NCBI GenBank assembly: GCA_964420045.1
Contig: CAYQPQ010000026.1
Span: forward strand, 1 to 10,555
DNA: 10,555 nucleotides
Source: GCA-016699975 sp964420045
Lineage (GTDB): Bacteria > Patescibacteriota > Minisyncoccia > Moranbacterales > UBA1568
Reading direction: 5' to 3'
Both the position numbers and the translations under genes were made by a program. The stretch's first letter is position 1. Each line of letters opens with the position of its first letter. The notes below the pieces were generated by a model that saw only the letters and a list, made by a program, of their open reading frames with translations, was not told the origin of the DNA and did no database searches. This document shows, piece after piece, positions 1 to 6,278 of the stretch.

Positions 1-47
1 ATGAGAGAAGGATTACGACCCGATAGGGTCCGGTATCATTCTCTCAT
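1..47. repeat. 47-base near-perfect inverted repeat (hairpin) at window edge
   Basis: The arms ATGAGAGAA (1-9) and TTCTCTCAT (39-47) are perfectly complementary. Inside them GACCC (17-21) pairs with GGGTC (26-30) around a GATA loop, and GAT/ATC plus AC/GT pairs lie between, giving about 19 base pairs in all. It covers the last codons and stop of the beta-helix gene. No T-run is visible on the plus side, and the minus-strand continuation lies outside the window, so a terminator role cannot be tested. It could be a terminator stem, a subterminal palindrome of a mobile element, or a contig-end fold-back; the imperfect inner part argues against a simple fold-back artefact. Confidence 0.75.
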
Positions 48-914
48 GTATTCAGGCAAACGCGTAAGTCCTACGTATATTAAATTGGCATTTAAAGCGG
101 CTCCGTTGTTCTCAAATATTGATTTTGTCACAATATTTGGACTGACCCTAAACGGAGCATTATGATTGTTATAACTACCATAACCAATATCATTCCCATT
201 AAAAATTGAGTCGGAAACCGTAATAGTCGACTCTATATCTCCACTTAAACCAAGTTTACAGTCTCGAAATTCCACTTTTGATATGTTGGCAATCGTATCT
301 TTTCCAAAAATCCAAACTCCATCACGACTCTTCTCTATAGAGGTATTTTCCAGATCAAGTGGTTGCTGAGCGTTCCCATTTTGATATATAACTCCAAGCT
401 GAATGTACTTTATATGTGCATACTTAATAGACATAGTACCTCCACTTGATTCTCGATAAAGAGCATCAAATTTCATGTTATTACTATCACTAAGGTCAGT
501 TGGTGGTAAGGTGGCACTGCCGTCGTTATTTGTATCCCCTCCAACACTATCGTCCCTGAAATCAGTAAATTGAATTGGTGATAAGTTGGTGCCATGCGCA
601 ATCAGTGACCCACCATTCGTTAAAGAGATCCGCCCTGTTACCCCAACACCATTATCACCAAATTTTACAACTACCCCCGGATCAATGCTCAATGTGGCAT
701 TATTGCTAACGTCAATCCAGCCTTTCACCAAATAGGGACTTCCTTCTAAAGACCATACTGTGTCAGTATCGATTGCCGTCCAAGCATTTATAACCGTCGG
801 TGCGGCTTGTGCTGTGTGAGTAAGTAATAAAACATTAGTTGCCACAACCGCCAACAAGCCTTTCAGTATCGTTTTTGCATGCACACGCGTATGTAACCGC
901 TTGTCCCCTGCCAA
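36..914 (-). CDS. Secreted right-handed parallel beta-helix (pectin-lyase-fold-like) protein, probably truncated at the C-terminus
   Basis: The 292-residue reading has a Sec signal peptide: basic start, hydrophobic run near residues 18-31, and a likely AxA cleavage site in TAQA|APTV near residue 37. The body has coil-like repeats such as GSLIAHGTNLSPIQFTDF and SIFNGNDIGYG, with alternating small/hydrophobic and Asn/Gly turn residues, typical of parallel beta-helix surface proteins. No catalytic residues are recognised, so a binding or structural role is as likely as carbohydrate cleavage. The start is uncertain: TTG at 912-914 opens the frame, and an in-frame GTG ten codons later would give a tidier signal peptide; neither has a clear ribosome site. 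The chain stops abruptly (LPEYMRE) inside the hairpin at 1-47, with no anchor or closing coils, so the end may be truncated. By eye the gene is more AT-rich than its neighbours. Confidence 0.75.
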   Translation of the reverse strand: MAGDKRLHTRVHAKTILKGLLAVVATNVLLLTHTAQAAPTVINAWTAIDTDTVWSLEGSPYLVKGWIDVSNNATLSIDPGVVVKFGDNGVGVTGRISLTNGGSLIAHGTNLSPIQFTDFRDDSVGGDTNNDGSATLPPTDLSDSNNMKFDALYRESSGGTMSIKYAHIKYIQLGVIYQNGNAQQPLDLENTSIEKSRDGVWIFGKDTIANISKVEFRDCKLGLSGDIESTITVSDSIFNGNDIGYGSYNNHNAPFRVSPNIVTKSIFENNGAALNANLIYVGLTRLPEYMRE

Positions 915-953
915 GCGTCAGTCGTTAAGAATTATCGAGCGATAGATATCCAA

Positions 954-982
954 ATTTTACGCTTTTCTGGAGGGAAACTCAA
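954..982 (-). promoter_or_regulatory. Sigma70-type promoter for the beta-helix gene
   Basis: On the minus strand, TTGAGT (977-982) and TAAAAT (954-959) are separated by 17 bases. This places transcription start near 947, about 33 bases before the TTG start codon. A short palindrome TATCGCTCGATA (933-944) lies at the predicted start of the transcript and could be an operator or chance. Confidence 0.6.
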
Positions 983-1121
983 TCAGCAGGATCGCGCCCT
1001 AATACATTTTTCAAGTTAATCCCCTGGAAAGAGTTCCCCACTCTACCATCCGGTACGTCAGAGTAAAATTGTGTTGTATGTGAGAATCTTAGAGCTCATG
1101 CTACAGATAGAACTCTTTGGT

Positions 1122-1238
1122 TTAATGTTCAGCATCAATGTCCAAGCAATCAGCGCCTTCTTCCTCGTCTGCACAATCTTGACATTCGATGAAATGGGAA
1201 TGCTCTACAGCCAATATTTGAAAATCGGAAAAGAACAT
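1122..1238 (-). CDS. Candidate 38-residue acidic Cys-containing micro-protein
   Basis: An ATG at 1236-1238 opens 38 codons ending in TAA. The N-terminal half is hydrophobic and aromatic (MFFSDFQILAVEHSHFIE). The C-terminal half has CxxC and is strongly acidic (CQDCADEEEGADCLDIDAEH). It lies 46 bases after the PBP stop on the same strand, so it could be on the PBP transcript. There is no good ribosome site; GAGG lies 16 bases upstream, which is too far. The acidic, Cys-containing composition is the only argument for coding, and chance is a fair explanation. No family is recognised. Confidence 0.25.
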   Translation of the reverse strand: MFFSDFQILAVEHSHFIECQDCADEEEGADCLDIDAEH

Positions 1239-1284
1239 GAAGATCGTAAACAGACCTCGACAAAAACTTCCTCAAGCCAAGTCG

Positions 1285-3288
1285 TTACTTTTTCTTTTTC
1301 TTCTTTGATTTTTTTGTATCACTTTTTTTCAAATCAACCGACTTGTCATTCGATATATTTTTTCCGAATCGTTCAGCGAGCGCATGAATATCCGTCGGAA
1401 CCGGATCATAGGAAGCAAACGATTCTTTTGGAAATCGATCCATCACTCGGTCAAGAAAATCTCGCCAGAGAGGTGCCGCCGCAAAGACACCATCAGCACC
1501 ATATCGAAGCGGTGCATTGTCATTGTTTCCCGCCCACACTGCAACCGAGATCGATGGTGTATACCCAACCGTCCAGGCATCATGAAAATCCTGCGTTGTC
1601 CCTGTTTTGGCAGCAACCGTTCCTTTCGGAAAGGCAAGTGGGCTGTTCGTCCCGAATATGGGAGCGCGAAGCGAATTATCGGAGAGAATCGTATTGATAC
1701 GTCTCGCAATCTCCGCATTCAAAACGCGCTTCTCTTGCACAGGAAACTCATCGTGAATCGATTCGTCTACGCTGTCCACGGAAAGAATCAGTCGATACTC
1801 CCGACGAATCCCTTCCGAAGCAAAGACGGCAAAGGCACTCGCCATATCTATGGGCAACACCTCCGCTCCTCCCAAGACCAGTGAGAGTCCGTAAGGCCGC
1901 CCATCATCAAGTGTCGAAATGCCAAGTCTCCGCGCCAACCCAATCACATCGGGCACACCCGAAACCGCAAGCGTCTCGACCGCCGGAATGTTGAGCGACT
2001 GAGGAAGCGCTTCTTTCATGGGAAGCGCGCCGCGATATTTCCCATCATAATCCTTCGGCATGTAGTCTCGCCCGGACCCATCCGGACCAAAGTTCGTCGG
2101 AACATCATAGACGAGCGTCTCTGGTTGATATCCCTCCTCAAACGCGCGCGCATATGCAAATGGCTTGAACGCCGATCCCGGCTGTCGCGGACGCATCGTG
2201 ACATTCACCGCGCCATCAATAGTCGTATCGAAATAGTCCCGACTCCCCACCATCGAAAGAACATCGCCCGTCGACACATCAATCGCAACGAGCGCCGCAT
2301 TCTCCGCGTTGTATTTTCTGTTACGTTGAACTCCTGCCACAACCGATTGTTCCGCTTCATCTTGGAGGGAAACATCAAGCGTCGTTCGAATCCGAAGACC
2401 TCGCGTCTCAAGAAACTCCCGACCATACTGCTTCTCAAGCGCGTCAATAACTGCAAAGACAAAATGCGGCGCGCGAATCGGCGCCTCGATCGGACGAAGT
2501 TTGGCAAAAGTATTCGTGTCGCGCGCGAGCTGAGCATCGTACTCGTTCACCAATCCGTCCAACTCCATATATCGAAGTATCGACTCCTGCCGAGCACGAA
2601 GCTCATCCCGATTCGCCCCATACGGCGAATAATGCGTCGTTGCACGAGGAAGCGCCGCGAGAAACGTCGCCTCATCGAGCGTCAAATCTTTCGAATGTTT
2701 CCCAAAAAACGACTCCGCCGCCCGCTCTATACCATAGGCATTCGAACCATACGGAACGGTATTGAGATATGTATCGAGTATTTGGTCTTTCGTAAATGTC
2801 CGCTCGATTTTGAAAGCGAGTATCGCTTCTCGAATCTTTCGTATCACAGTTTTCTCACGCGAAAGAAAAGCGATACGAGCAAGCTGTTGCGTTATGGTCG
2901 ATGCGCCCTGCTCAATATGTCCCGCTTGAAAATTTGCACGAAGCGCGCGAATGATGGAAAAAGGATCGACGCCAAAGTTTCGGTAGAATGATCGATCCTC
3001 TGCGGCAACCGTTGCCAAGCGAACAACATTCGGGATATCATTATGACTGACAATTGTCCGATTCTCCTCGCCATGCAATTCATAGAGTGGCACCGTGCCA
3101 GTCCTATCCAAGATCACCGATGTCTCCGCAAGCGGACGCTCAAGCAGTTGAGACACATCCGTGGCATCGGAAAAGTAAATCCACAAGAATCCGAGCATGC
3201 CGCCGATCCCCACAAGAAACGCGATATAAAGAATCTCGAAAACAAGCGAAAAAAAAGCGGAAAGAAACTTCCGCAGCCATTCTTTCAT
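1285..3288 (-). CDS. Class A penicillin-binding protein (bifunctional peptidoglycan glycosyltransferase/transpeptidase)
   Basis: It polymerises lipid II into glycan strands and cross-links the stem peptides at the outer face of the membrane. Residues 17-40 form the single N-terminal membrane anchor. The GT51 domain (about 60-235) shows AAEDRSFY with the catalytic Glu at 97, GASTITQQLAR (128-138), the RKIREA helix (150-155) and YLNTVPYG (174-181). The transpeptidase domain (about 325-610) has SAFK with nucleophile Ser372, SLN (431-433) and KTGT (561-564), so all three active-site motifs are intact. In GT51 motif 1 the usual His of EDxxFxxHxG is Asn104. The tail ends in a Lys-rich run (KKSDTKKSKKKKKK), encoded with two A7 tracts. 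At 667 residues it is of normal family length. The ATG start gives a complete anchor; the ribosome site is weak. It is close to the PBP1a/PBP2a type; a paralogue symbol cannot be chosen. Confidence 0.95.
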   Translation of the reverse strand: MKEWLRKFLSAFFSLVFEILYIAFLVGIGGMLGFLWIYFSDATDVSQLLERPLAETSVILDRTGTVPLYELHGEENRTIVSHNDIPNVVRLATVAAEDRSFYRNFGVDPFSIIRALRANFQAGHIEQGASTITQQLARIAFLSREKTVIRKIREAILAFKIERTFTKDQILDTYLNTVPYGSNAYGIERAAESFFGKHSKDLTLDEATFLAALPRATTHYSPYGANRDELRARQESILRYMELDGLVNEYDAQLARDTNTFAKLRPIEAPIRAPHFVFAVIDALEKQYGREFLETRGLRIRTTLDVSLQDEAEQSVVAGVQRNRKYNAENAALVAIDVSTGDVLSMVGSRDYFDTTIDGAVNVTMRPRQPGSAFKPFAYARAFEEGYQPETLVYDVPTNFGPDGSGRDYMPKDYDGKYRGALPMKEALPQSLNIPAVETLAVSGVPDVIGLARRLGISTLDDGRPYGLSLVLGGAEVLPIDMASAFAVFASEGIRREYRLILSVDSVDESIHDEFPVQEKRVLNAEIARRINTILSDNSLRAPIFGTNSPLAFPKGTVAAKTGTTQDFHDAWTVGYTPSISVAVWAGNNDNAPLRYGADGVFAAAPLWRDFLDRVMDRFPKESFASYDPVPTDIHALAERFGKNISNDKSVDLKKSDTKKSKKKKKK

Positions 3289-3330
3289 AGACAGTCATTC
3301 CCGAAAAAACGCTATACCGACGGATACTTC

Positions 3331-3359
3331 AGTATAGGGATTTCCATGCGAGGTGGAAA
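3331..3359 (-). promoter_or_regulatory. Probable promoter for the PBP gene
   Basis: On the minus strand a -10 hexamer TATACT (complement at 3331-3336) lies about 43 bases before the PBP start codon. The -35 at 17-base spacing is poor (TTTCCA, complement at 3354-3359). A second, weaker -10-like TATAGC (complement of 3313-3318) is nearer the gene. The promoter is back to back with the much stronger plus-strand promoter at 3362-3390. Confidence 0.4.
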
Positions 3360-3361
3360 TA

Positions 3362-3390
3362 TTGACACGCGGGTTTTTTTGAGGTATACT
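3362..3390 (+). promoter_or_regulatory. Near-consensus sigma70 promoter driving the small Cys protein unit
   Basis: TTGACA (3362-3367), a 17-base spacer and TATACT (3385-3390) make this the best promoter in the window. Transcription should begin near 3396-3398. An intrinsic terminator follows almost at once (3411-3443), so full transcripts would need read-through to reach the gene at 3477. Confidence 0.75.
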
Positions 3391-3410
3391 GGACTTGTTG
3401 GAAGGTGGAA

Positions 3411-3443
3411 ACGGGTGAGGTCGAAAGACCACGCCCGTTTTTT
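3411..3443 (+). terminator. Intrinsic terminator/attenuator in the leader of the small Cys protein gene
   Basis: ACGGGTGAGGTC (3411-3422) pairs with GACCACGCCCGT (3427-3438) around a GAAA tetraloop. This gives a 12-position stem with one A-A mismatch and one G-U pair, followed by a run of six T (3438-3443). It ends only about 47 bases from the predicted transcription start, so it either releases a very short RNA or attenuates the downstream gene. No alternative antiterminator stem is obvious in the short leader. Confidence 0.75.
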
Positions 3444-3476
3444 GTCTTCTGCTTTAATTTGTTAAGCGTACGTCGT

Positions 3477-3665
3477 ATGGATGAAGAGATGCAACAGGGT
3501 TCCGAGGATACCACGTGCAACCACGAAGGCGGTTGCAATTGCGAAGCCCCGGCCAAGGAAGCATCAGTGGCCACAGAAGCACGAGAAGAAATCGCACTCG
3601 CCTTTCTCCTCGCGCTCATGCCACTGGTCGTCCTCACCTTCTTCGGACAAGTCGGTCTCATATAA
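3477..3665 (+). CDS. 62-residue tail-anchored membrane protein with an N-terminal Cys/His motif
   Basis: The soluble N-terminal half is acidic and carries C14-x-H16-x3-C20-x-C22, a possible metal or redox site. Residues about 39-58 (IALAFLLALMPLVVLTFFGQ) form one hydrophobic helix close to the C-terminus, so the protein is probably inserted as a tail anchor with the Cys motif in the cytoplasm. It is the only gene here on the plus strand, divergent from the PBP gene, with its own strong promoter and an upstream terminator, and a second terminator follows at 3699-3728. ATG 3477 is chosen because it lies beyond the leader hairpin; ATG 3489, preceded by GAAGAG, is an alternative. A GTG at 3405 in the same frame would place the hairpin inside the gene and is less likely. 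No family is recognised, and metal binding is inferred only from the motif. Confidence 0.65.
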   Translation: MDEEMQQGSEDTTCNHEGGCNCEAPAKEASVATEAREEIALAFLLALMPLVVLTFFGQVGLI

Positions 3666-3698
3666 AATATCGCCGACTCCTCCGAACTTTCCCCTTGC

Positions 3699-3728
3699 AA
3701 AAAATCTCCCCGAAAGAGGAGATTTTTT
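3699..3728. terminator. Bidirectional intrinsic terminator
   Basis: AAAAAATCTCC (3699-3709) and GGAGATTTTTT (3718-3728) form a perfect 11-bp stem with an 8-base loop, with A- and T-runs on either side. It lies between converging genes: the plus-strand small protein ends at 3665 and the minus-strand 580-residue gene ends at 3762. It can terminate both. Confidence 0.85.
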
Positions 3729-3761
3729 GTTGTCACACACCAGACACACTGTCGGAAAAAT

Positions 3762-5504
3762 TTACGGCGTCGCCTGAGAAGGCACCGGATTCGCACCGGC
3801 AGAAGTTGGTGCCAATTCTTCCGAAGATGCCGGCGTCACTTTTTCCGGTGCGATCACCTCTATCGTTTTGTTCTTCGATTCTTCACCAAACCATGCCTGC
3901 CCTTCACGGAGCATGCGCCACTCGAAATCATAGACGCCCGGCTTCTCCGGCGCTGTCACCGTAAAGCCAAACTCAATCTTCTTCTTCGGCTCCACCGTCT
4001 TCCCCGGAAAGATAAAGACTCGCCCGCCCCATGTCGCATTGTCCTGTGGATTCTGTGATCCAAGTCGATATCCAAGGTCATCTGACCACGTCGTCGTACC
4101 CGTATTTTTCATCGAAACCGATACCGTATACTTCTGTCCGGCAATCATCGTATCAGGAACATCCTGATCATCAAACTCGGCATCATCCTGCTCTTCTTTC
4201 CTTCCACCTTCTGAAATAGAAACGCCTCTCATATGAACAGATTCCTGAACAGACACCGTCTTTTCCACATCAATCCCCTCGAAGGGAATCGAGCGCAACA
4301 ACGCATTCATCACGTCTTCATCTTTGCAGGAGTATCGGTTATCCGGAGAATAGAAACTTTTCTTGGCACCATAGCAACCGCCATTCTTATCATAAAGTGT
4401 TGCCAGAAATGGAAAGAGAAATCCTGTTTTTTCCTTCGTATTGTTAAACTTCTCAGAAAGCTTCTTGAGTGTTTTCGCTCGATCGTCCTGGTTCATTCCG
4501 GCAAACACACTCATATCATCGCCGGCAATGCCGCTCCAATCGAGATGAAGCAATACCATATTGGCATGCGAGAGATACCGGTTATTCCACAAAAGTGCCC
4601 AACACCACCCTTGCGATTCGTATCGGGAAGCACAGGGTTTCTCCTCGACATCTCCGTCTTTGGTAACACCGACGCCGCCCTCGATATAATCGAAAAGATT
4701 GAGATACTGTTTGCTAGTGATCGTATTGGTCTGCGCGCCAATCGCAATCCGCATCCGCTTCGAATGGGCGTACTGCCGCATCGCTTCAAGAATACCCGAC
4801 GCACCACTTCGATTGGCATCCTGAAAGGCGATCTGTCCAAACAGAAAGCTCCGTATGCCCATATCCATAGCCTTTTCCGTAATATCTTGCACATAGGCGC
4901 GGTACGCGTCGCTCGCAAAAGACGCCTTGCACGTGTTTTTCCCCCAAAACCCTTCACTCTCCGGTTGACACATATCCGAAAATTTCAACACGCGATTCTC
5001 CAGAGAAGAATAGTACTCCGCTTCCGTATTAAGCGCTTCGGATATGAACATGCCGTACACCATATCCGGCTTGGTAATGAGCTGTTTCGTTCGGCGTGCG
5101 AGCTCGAAATCCGGAGGGTTGAGCCACGACTCGAGCGCTCGATGAAGATAGAGACATTCTGATCGATTGATGAGTTCGACCGACGCCCGCGTATCGCCGC
5201 CATACCCGGAGAGAAGTCCGTCCGCCACACAGCCTCGGCGCTTCATGACTTCGAGCAAATCAGCCGGACGATCAACGCTTGCATCCGATTCCGTCTCAAT
5301 ATCAATCGAAACAATCCACACGAGGCTAATAACCGTACCGGCAATAAACGCCAGAAGGAGAGCTCCCTTCCACGTCTTCACGCGCGTGCGTTTCATGGAA
5401 ACATACGTCCGCCCCCACCAACTGTGGATTTCTCGCGTAACCATATCAATTTCCCGAATTTTTTGTTTCCGATCACCATCGGAAAAGCGAGGTATCTGAT
5501 CCAT
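3762..5504 (-). CDS. Membrane-anchored extracellular protein with a TIM-barrel-like middle region and a C-terminal NBR1-like Ig domain
   Basis: A short cytoplasmic segment is followed by one membrane helix (about 47-66), and the rest should be outside. The C-terminal domain (about 451-550), with KNTGTTTWSDDLGYRLGSQN, APEKPGVYDFEWRMLREG and WFGEES, matches the NBR1-type (FW-like) Ig fold common in CPR and Chloroflexi surface proteins. Residues about 145-420 alternate short beta segments (RSFLFGQI, MRIAIGAQT, YIEGGVGV, NMVLLHLDWSG, TGFLFPFLATL) with helices, like a glycoside-hydrolase TIM barrel; no catalytic pair can be assigned. Eight Cys after the helix (92, 117, 179, 192, 291, 301, 377, 393) suggest disulphides. 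A Pro/Ser/Thr tail ends it. Start choice: ATG 5504 follows a -10 hexamer so closely that the mRNA would be leaderless; ATG 5444 (MVTREIHSWW), preceded by GGGA at about 7 bases, is also plausible. Confidence 0.8.
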   Translation of the reverse strand: MDQIPRFSDGDRKQKIREIDMVTREIHSWWGRTYVSMKRTRVKTWKGALLLAFIAGTVISLVWIVSIDIETESDASVDRPADLLEVMKRRGCVADGLLSGYGGDTRASVELINRSECLYLHRALESWLNPPDFELARRTKQLITKPDMVYGMFISEALNTEAEYYSSLENRVLKFSDMCQPESEGFWGKNTCKASFASDAYRAYVQDITEKAMDMGIRSFLFGQIAFQDANRSGASGILEAMRQYAHSKRMRIAIGAQTNTITSKQYLNLFDYIEGGVGVTKDGDVEEKPCASRYESQGWCWALLWNNRYLSHANMVLLHLDWSGIAGDDMSVFAGMNQDDRAKTLKKLSEKFNNTKEKTGFLFPFLATLYDKNGGCYGAKKSFYSPDNRYSCKDEDVMNALLRSIPFEGIDVEKTVSVQESVHMRGVSISEGGRKEEQDDAEFDDQDVPDTMIAGQKYTVSVSMKNTGTTTWSDDLGYRLGSQNPQDNATWGGRVFIFPGKTVEPKKKIEFGFTVTAPEKPGVYDFEWRMLREGQAWFGEESKNKTIEVIAPEKVTPASSEELAPTSAGANPVPSQATP

Positions 5505-5510
5505 ACCTTC

Positions 5511-5519
5511 ACTATATCA
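5511..5519 (-). promoter_or_regulatory. Extended -10 promoter for the NBR1-Ig protein gene
   Basis: On the minus strand TGATATAGT reads as an extended -10 (TGnTATAnT). It directly follows the T-run of the terminator of the preceding gene, and no good -35 exists because that region is the terminator hairpin. Transcription would start at about 5503-5505, at the first possible ATG. Confidence 0.45.
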
Positions 5520-5543
5520 AAAAAACCTTCCCTAAGGGAAGAT
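5519..5543 (-). terminator. Intrinsic terminator of the lysozyme-like gene
   Basis: On the minus strand ATCTTCCC and GGGAAGGT form an 8-bp stem (one G-U pair) with a TTA loop, followed by seven T (complement of 5519-5525). It lies 55 bases after the stop of the 5598-6221 gene and abuts the promoter of the next gene. Confidence 0.8.
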
Positions 5544-5597
5544 CGTAGCAGTATATTCATTGAAATTTCAGACATGCGAACAATAACATTCCATCCT

Positions 5598-6221
5598 CTA
5601 TCTCGAAAGATTCCCGACATAGTAATCAACATCGGCAACCCACTTCTCTTCAGACGGGTCAAGCGATGTGTCGAGAAATCCTCGCTTCCACACAACGAGC
5701 TTTCGAGACGTATCAAGTCCCTGATCCACGATAAGCTTCCGCAAGCGCGTCCCGACAACCTCGACCGCCTCTCGAGGCGATGCAAAGCAACTATACCCAG
5801 AGTCCGTCGTATCTTCCGGACCGCGATACCCCCAATAGTTAAAGCAGTCGCGCCCATCCTTCTTTGGAGCAATTGATCCCCAATCACTTTCTTTCTTCGC
5901 AATGGCAACAAGAAAAACTGCAACATCGCGATCCTGCTCCACAAGAGCCGGAATCATTTTCCGCATCGGATGACCAAACACGAGCGCCTGCAGTTTGAGC
6001 TCGAAGAGACTCCTCGGCAAACGCATCTCGGAAACTTCATCACCAACCTGCTTTCCAAACGACACAAGGAACACTGTCACGACAAGTGACATAAAGAGAA
6101 TCCCCGCCAAAAAAACATGACTCCGATCCGAAGGTCGGAAAAACACCATCGAAGAATGGGTCTTTGTTTTTGACACACGAGACTTACAAGAAATCACCAT
6201 CTTCTCCAAGAGCACCTTCAC
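5598..6221 (-). CDS. Membrane-anchored lysozyme-like/glucosaminidase-type peptidoglycan hydrolase
   Basis: One membrane helix (about 35-54) is followed by a compact extracellular domain. The core VAIAKKESDWG (105-115) carries a candidate catalytic Glu111, followed by DGRDCFNYWGYRG (122-134) and SGYSCFASPREAVEVV (141-156). This pattern resembles the small lysozyme-fold muramidase/glucosaminidase-like proteins of CPR bacteria, as I recall that family. C126 and C145 could form a disulphide. It probably cuts glycan strands and would complement the PBP at 1285-3288. At about 200 residues it is a single-domain form with no wall-binding module. The start is uncertain: GTG at 6219-6221 has no ribosome site, whereas ATG at 6198-6200 has GGAG just upstream; both keep the anchor. 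The tRNA gene lies 57 bases upstream with no terminator between, so co-transcription is possible. Confidence 0.7.
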   Translation of the reverse strand: MKVLLEKMVISCKSRVSKTKTHSSMVFFRPSDRSHVFLAGILFMSLVVTVFLVSFGKQVGDEVSEMRLPRSLFELKLQALVFGHPMRKMIPALVEQDRDVAVFLVAIAKKESDWGSIAPKKDGRDCFNYWGYRGPEDTTDSGYSCFASPREAVEVVGTRLRKLIVDQGLDTSRKLVVWKRGFLDTSLDPSEEKWVADVDYYVGNLSR

Positions 6222-6226
6222 AAAAC

Positions 6227-6255
6227 ATCAAACAGCGGAACATTCGCGCAGTAAA
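6227..6255 (-). promoter_or_regulatory. Weak candidate promoter for the lysozyme-like gene
   Basis: On the minus strand TTTACT (complement of 6250-6255) and TTTGAT (complement of 6227-6232) are 17 bases apart, each matching four of six consensus bases. The predicted start, near 6220, would fit use of the ATG at 6200. This could be chance. Confidence 0.25.
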
Positions 6256-6278
6256 GAGCTCTCGGAAATCAGATGACA

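Larger units (their letters stand above)
915..1284. other. 370-base intergenic gap
   Basis: This stretch lies between the beta-helix gene and the end of the PBP gene. It holds the promoter at 954-982 and one candidate micro-ORF (1122-1238, minus). A 9-base inverted repeat, AAAGAGTTC (1028-1036) and GAACTCTTT (1110-1118), has a long spacer and is probably chance. No tRNA, no good terminator after the PBP stop and no other gene are seen. Confidence 0.6.

Noticed and set aside
1028..1118. 9-base inverted repeat AAAGAGTTC/GAACTCTTT
   Set aside because: The 73-base spacer and lack of extended pairing make chance more likely than a structured element.
1240..1284. Terminator directly after the PBP stop
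   Set aside because: Only a 4-bp stem (ACTT/AAGT) precedes the T-run, too weak to call.
1071..1697. Plus-strand open frame of 208 codons over the PBP 3' end
   Set aside because: Most of it is antisense to the well-supported PBP transpeptidase domain and it reads as low-complexity, Ser/His/Pro-rich peptide with no motif.
2125..2991. Plus-strand open frame of 288 codons antisense to the PBP
   Set aside because: Its Arg/Ile-rich, featureless product is typical of the shadow frame of a real gene; the opposite strand carries all PBP motifs.
3405..3476. GTG-initiated extension of the small Cys protein
   Set aside because: It would be nearly leaderless and put the terminator hairpin and T-run inside the coding region; the extra residues look unrelated to the rest.
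4233..5162. Plus-strand open frame of 309 codons antisense to the NBR1-Ig protein gene
   Set aside because: The composition is shadow-like (Arg/His/Ile-rich), with no signal or domain, while the minus strand has a membrane helix and a recognisable Ig domain.
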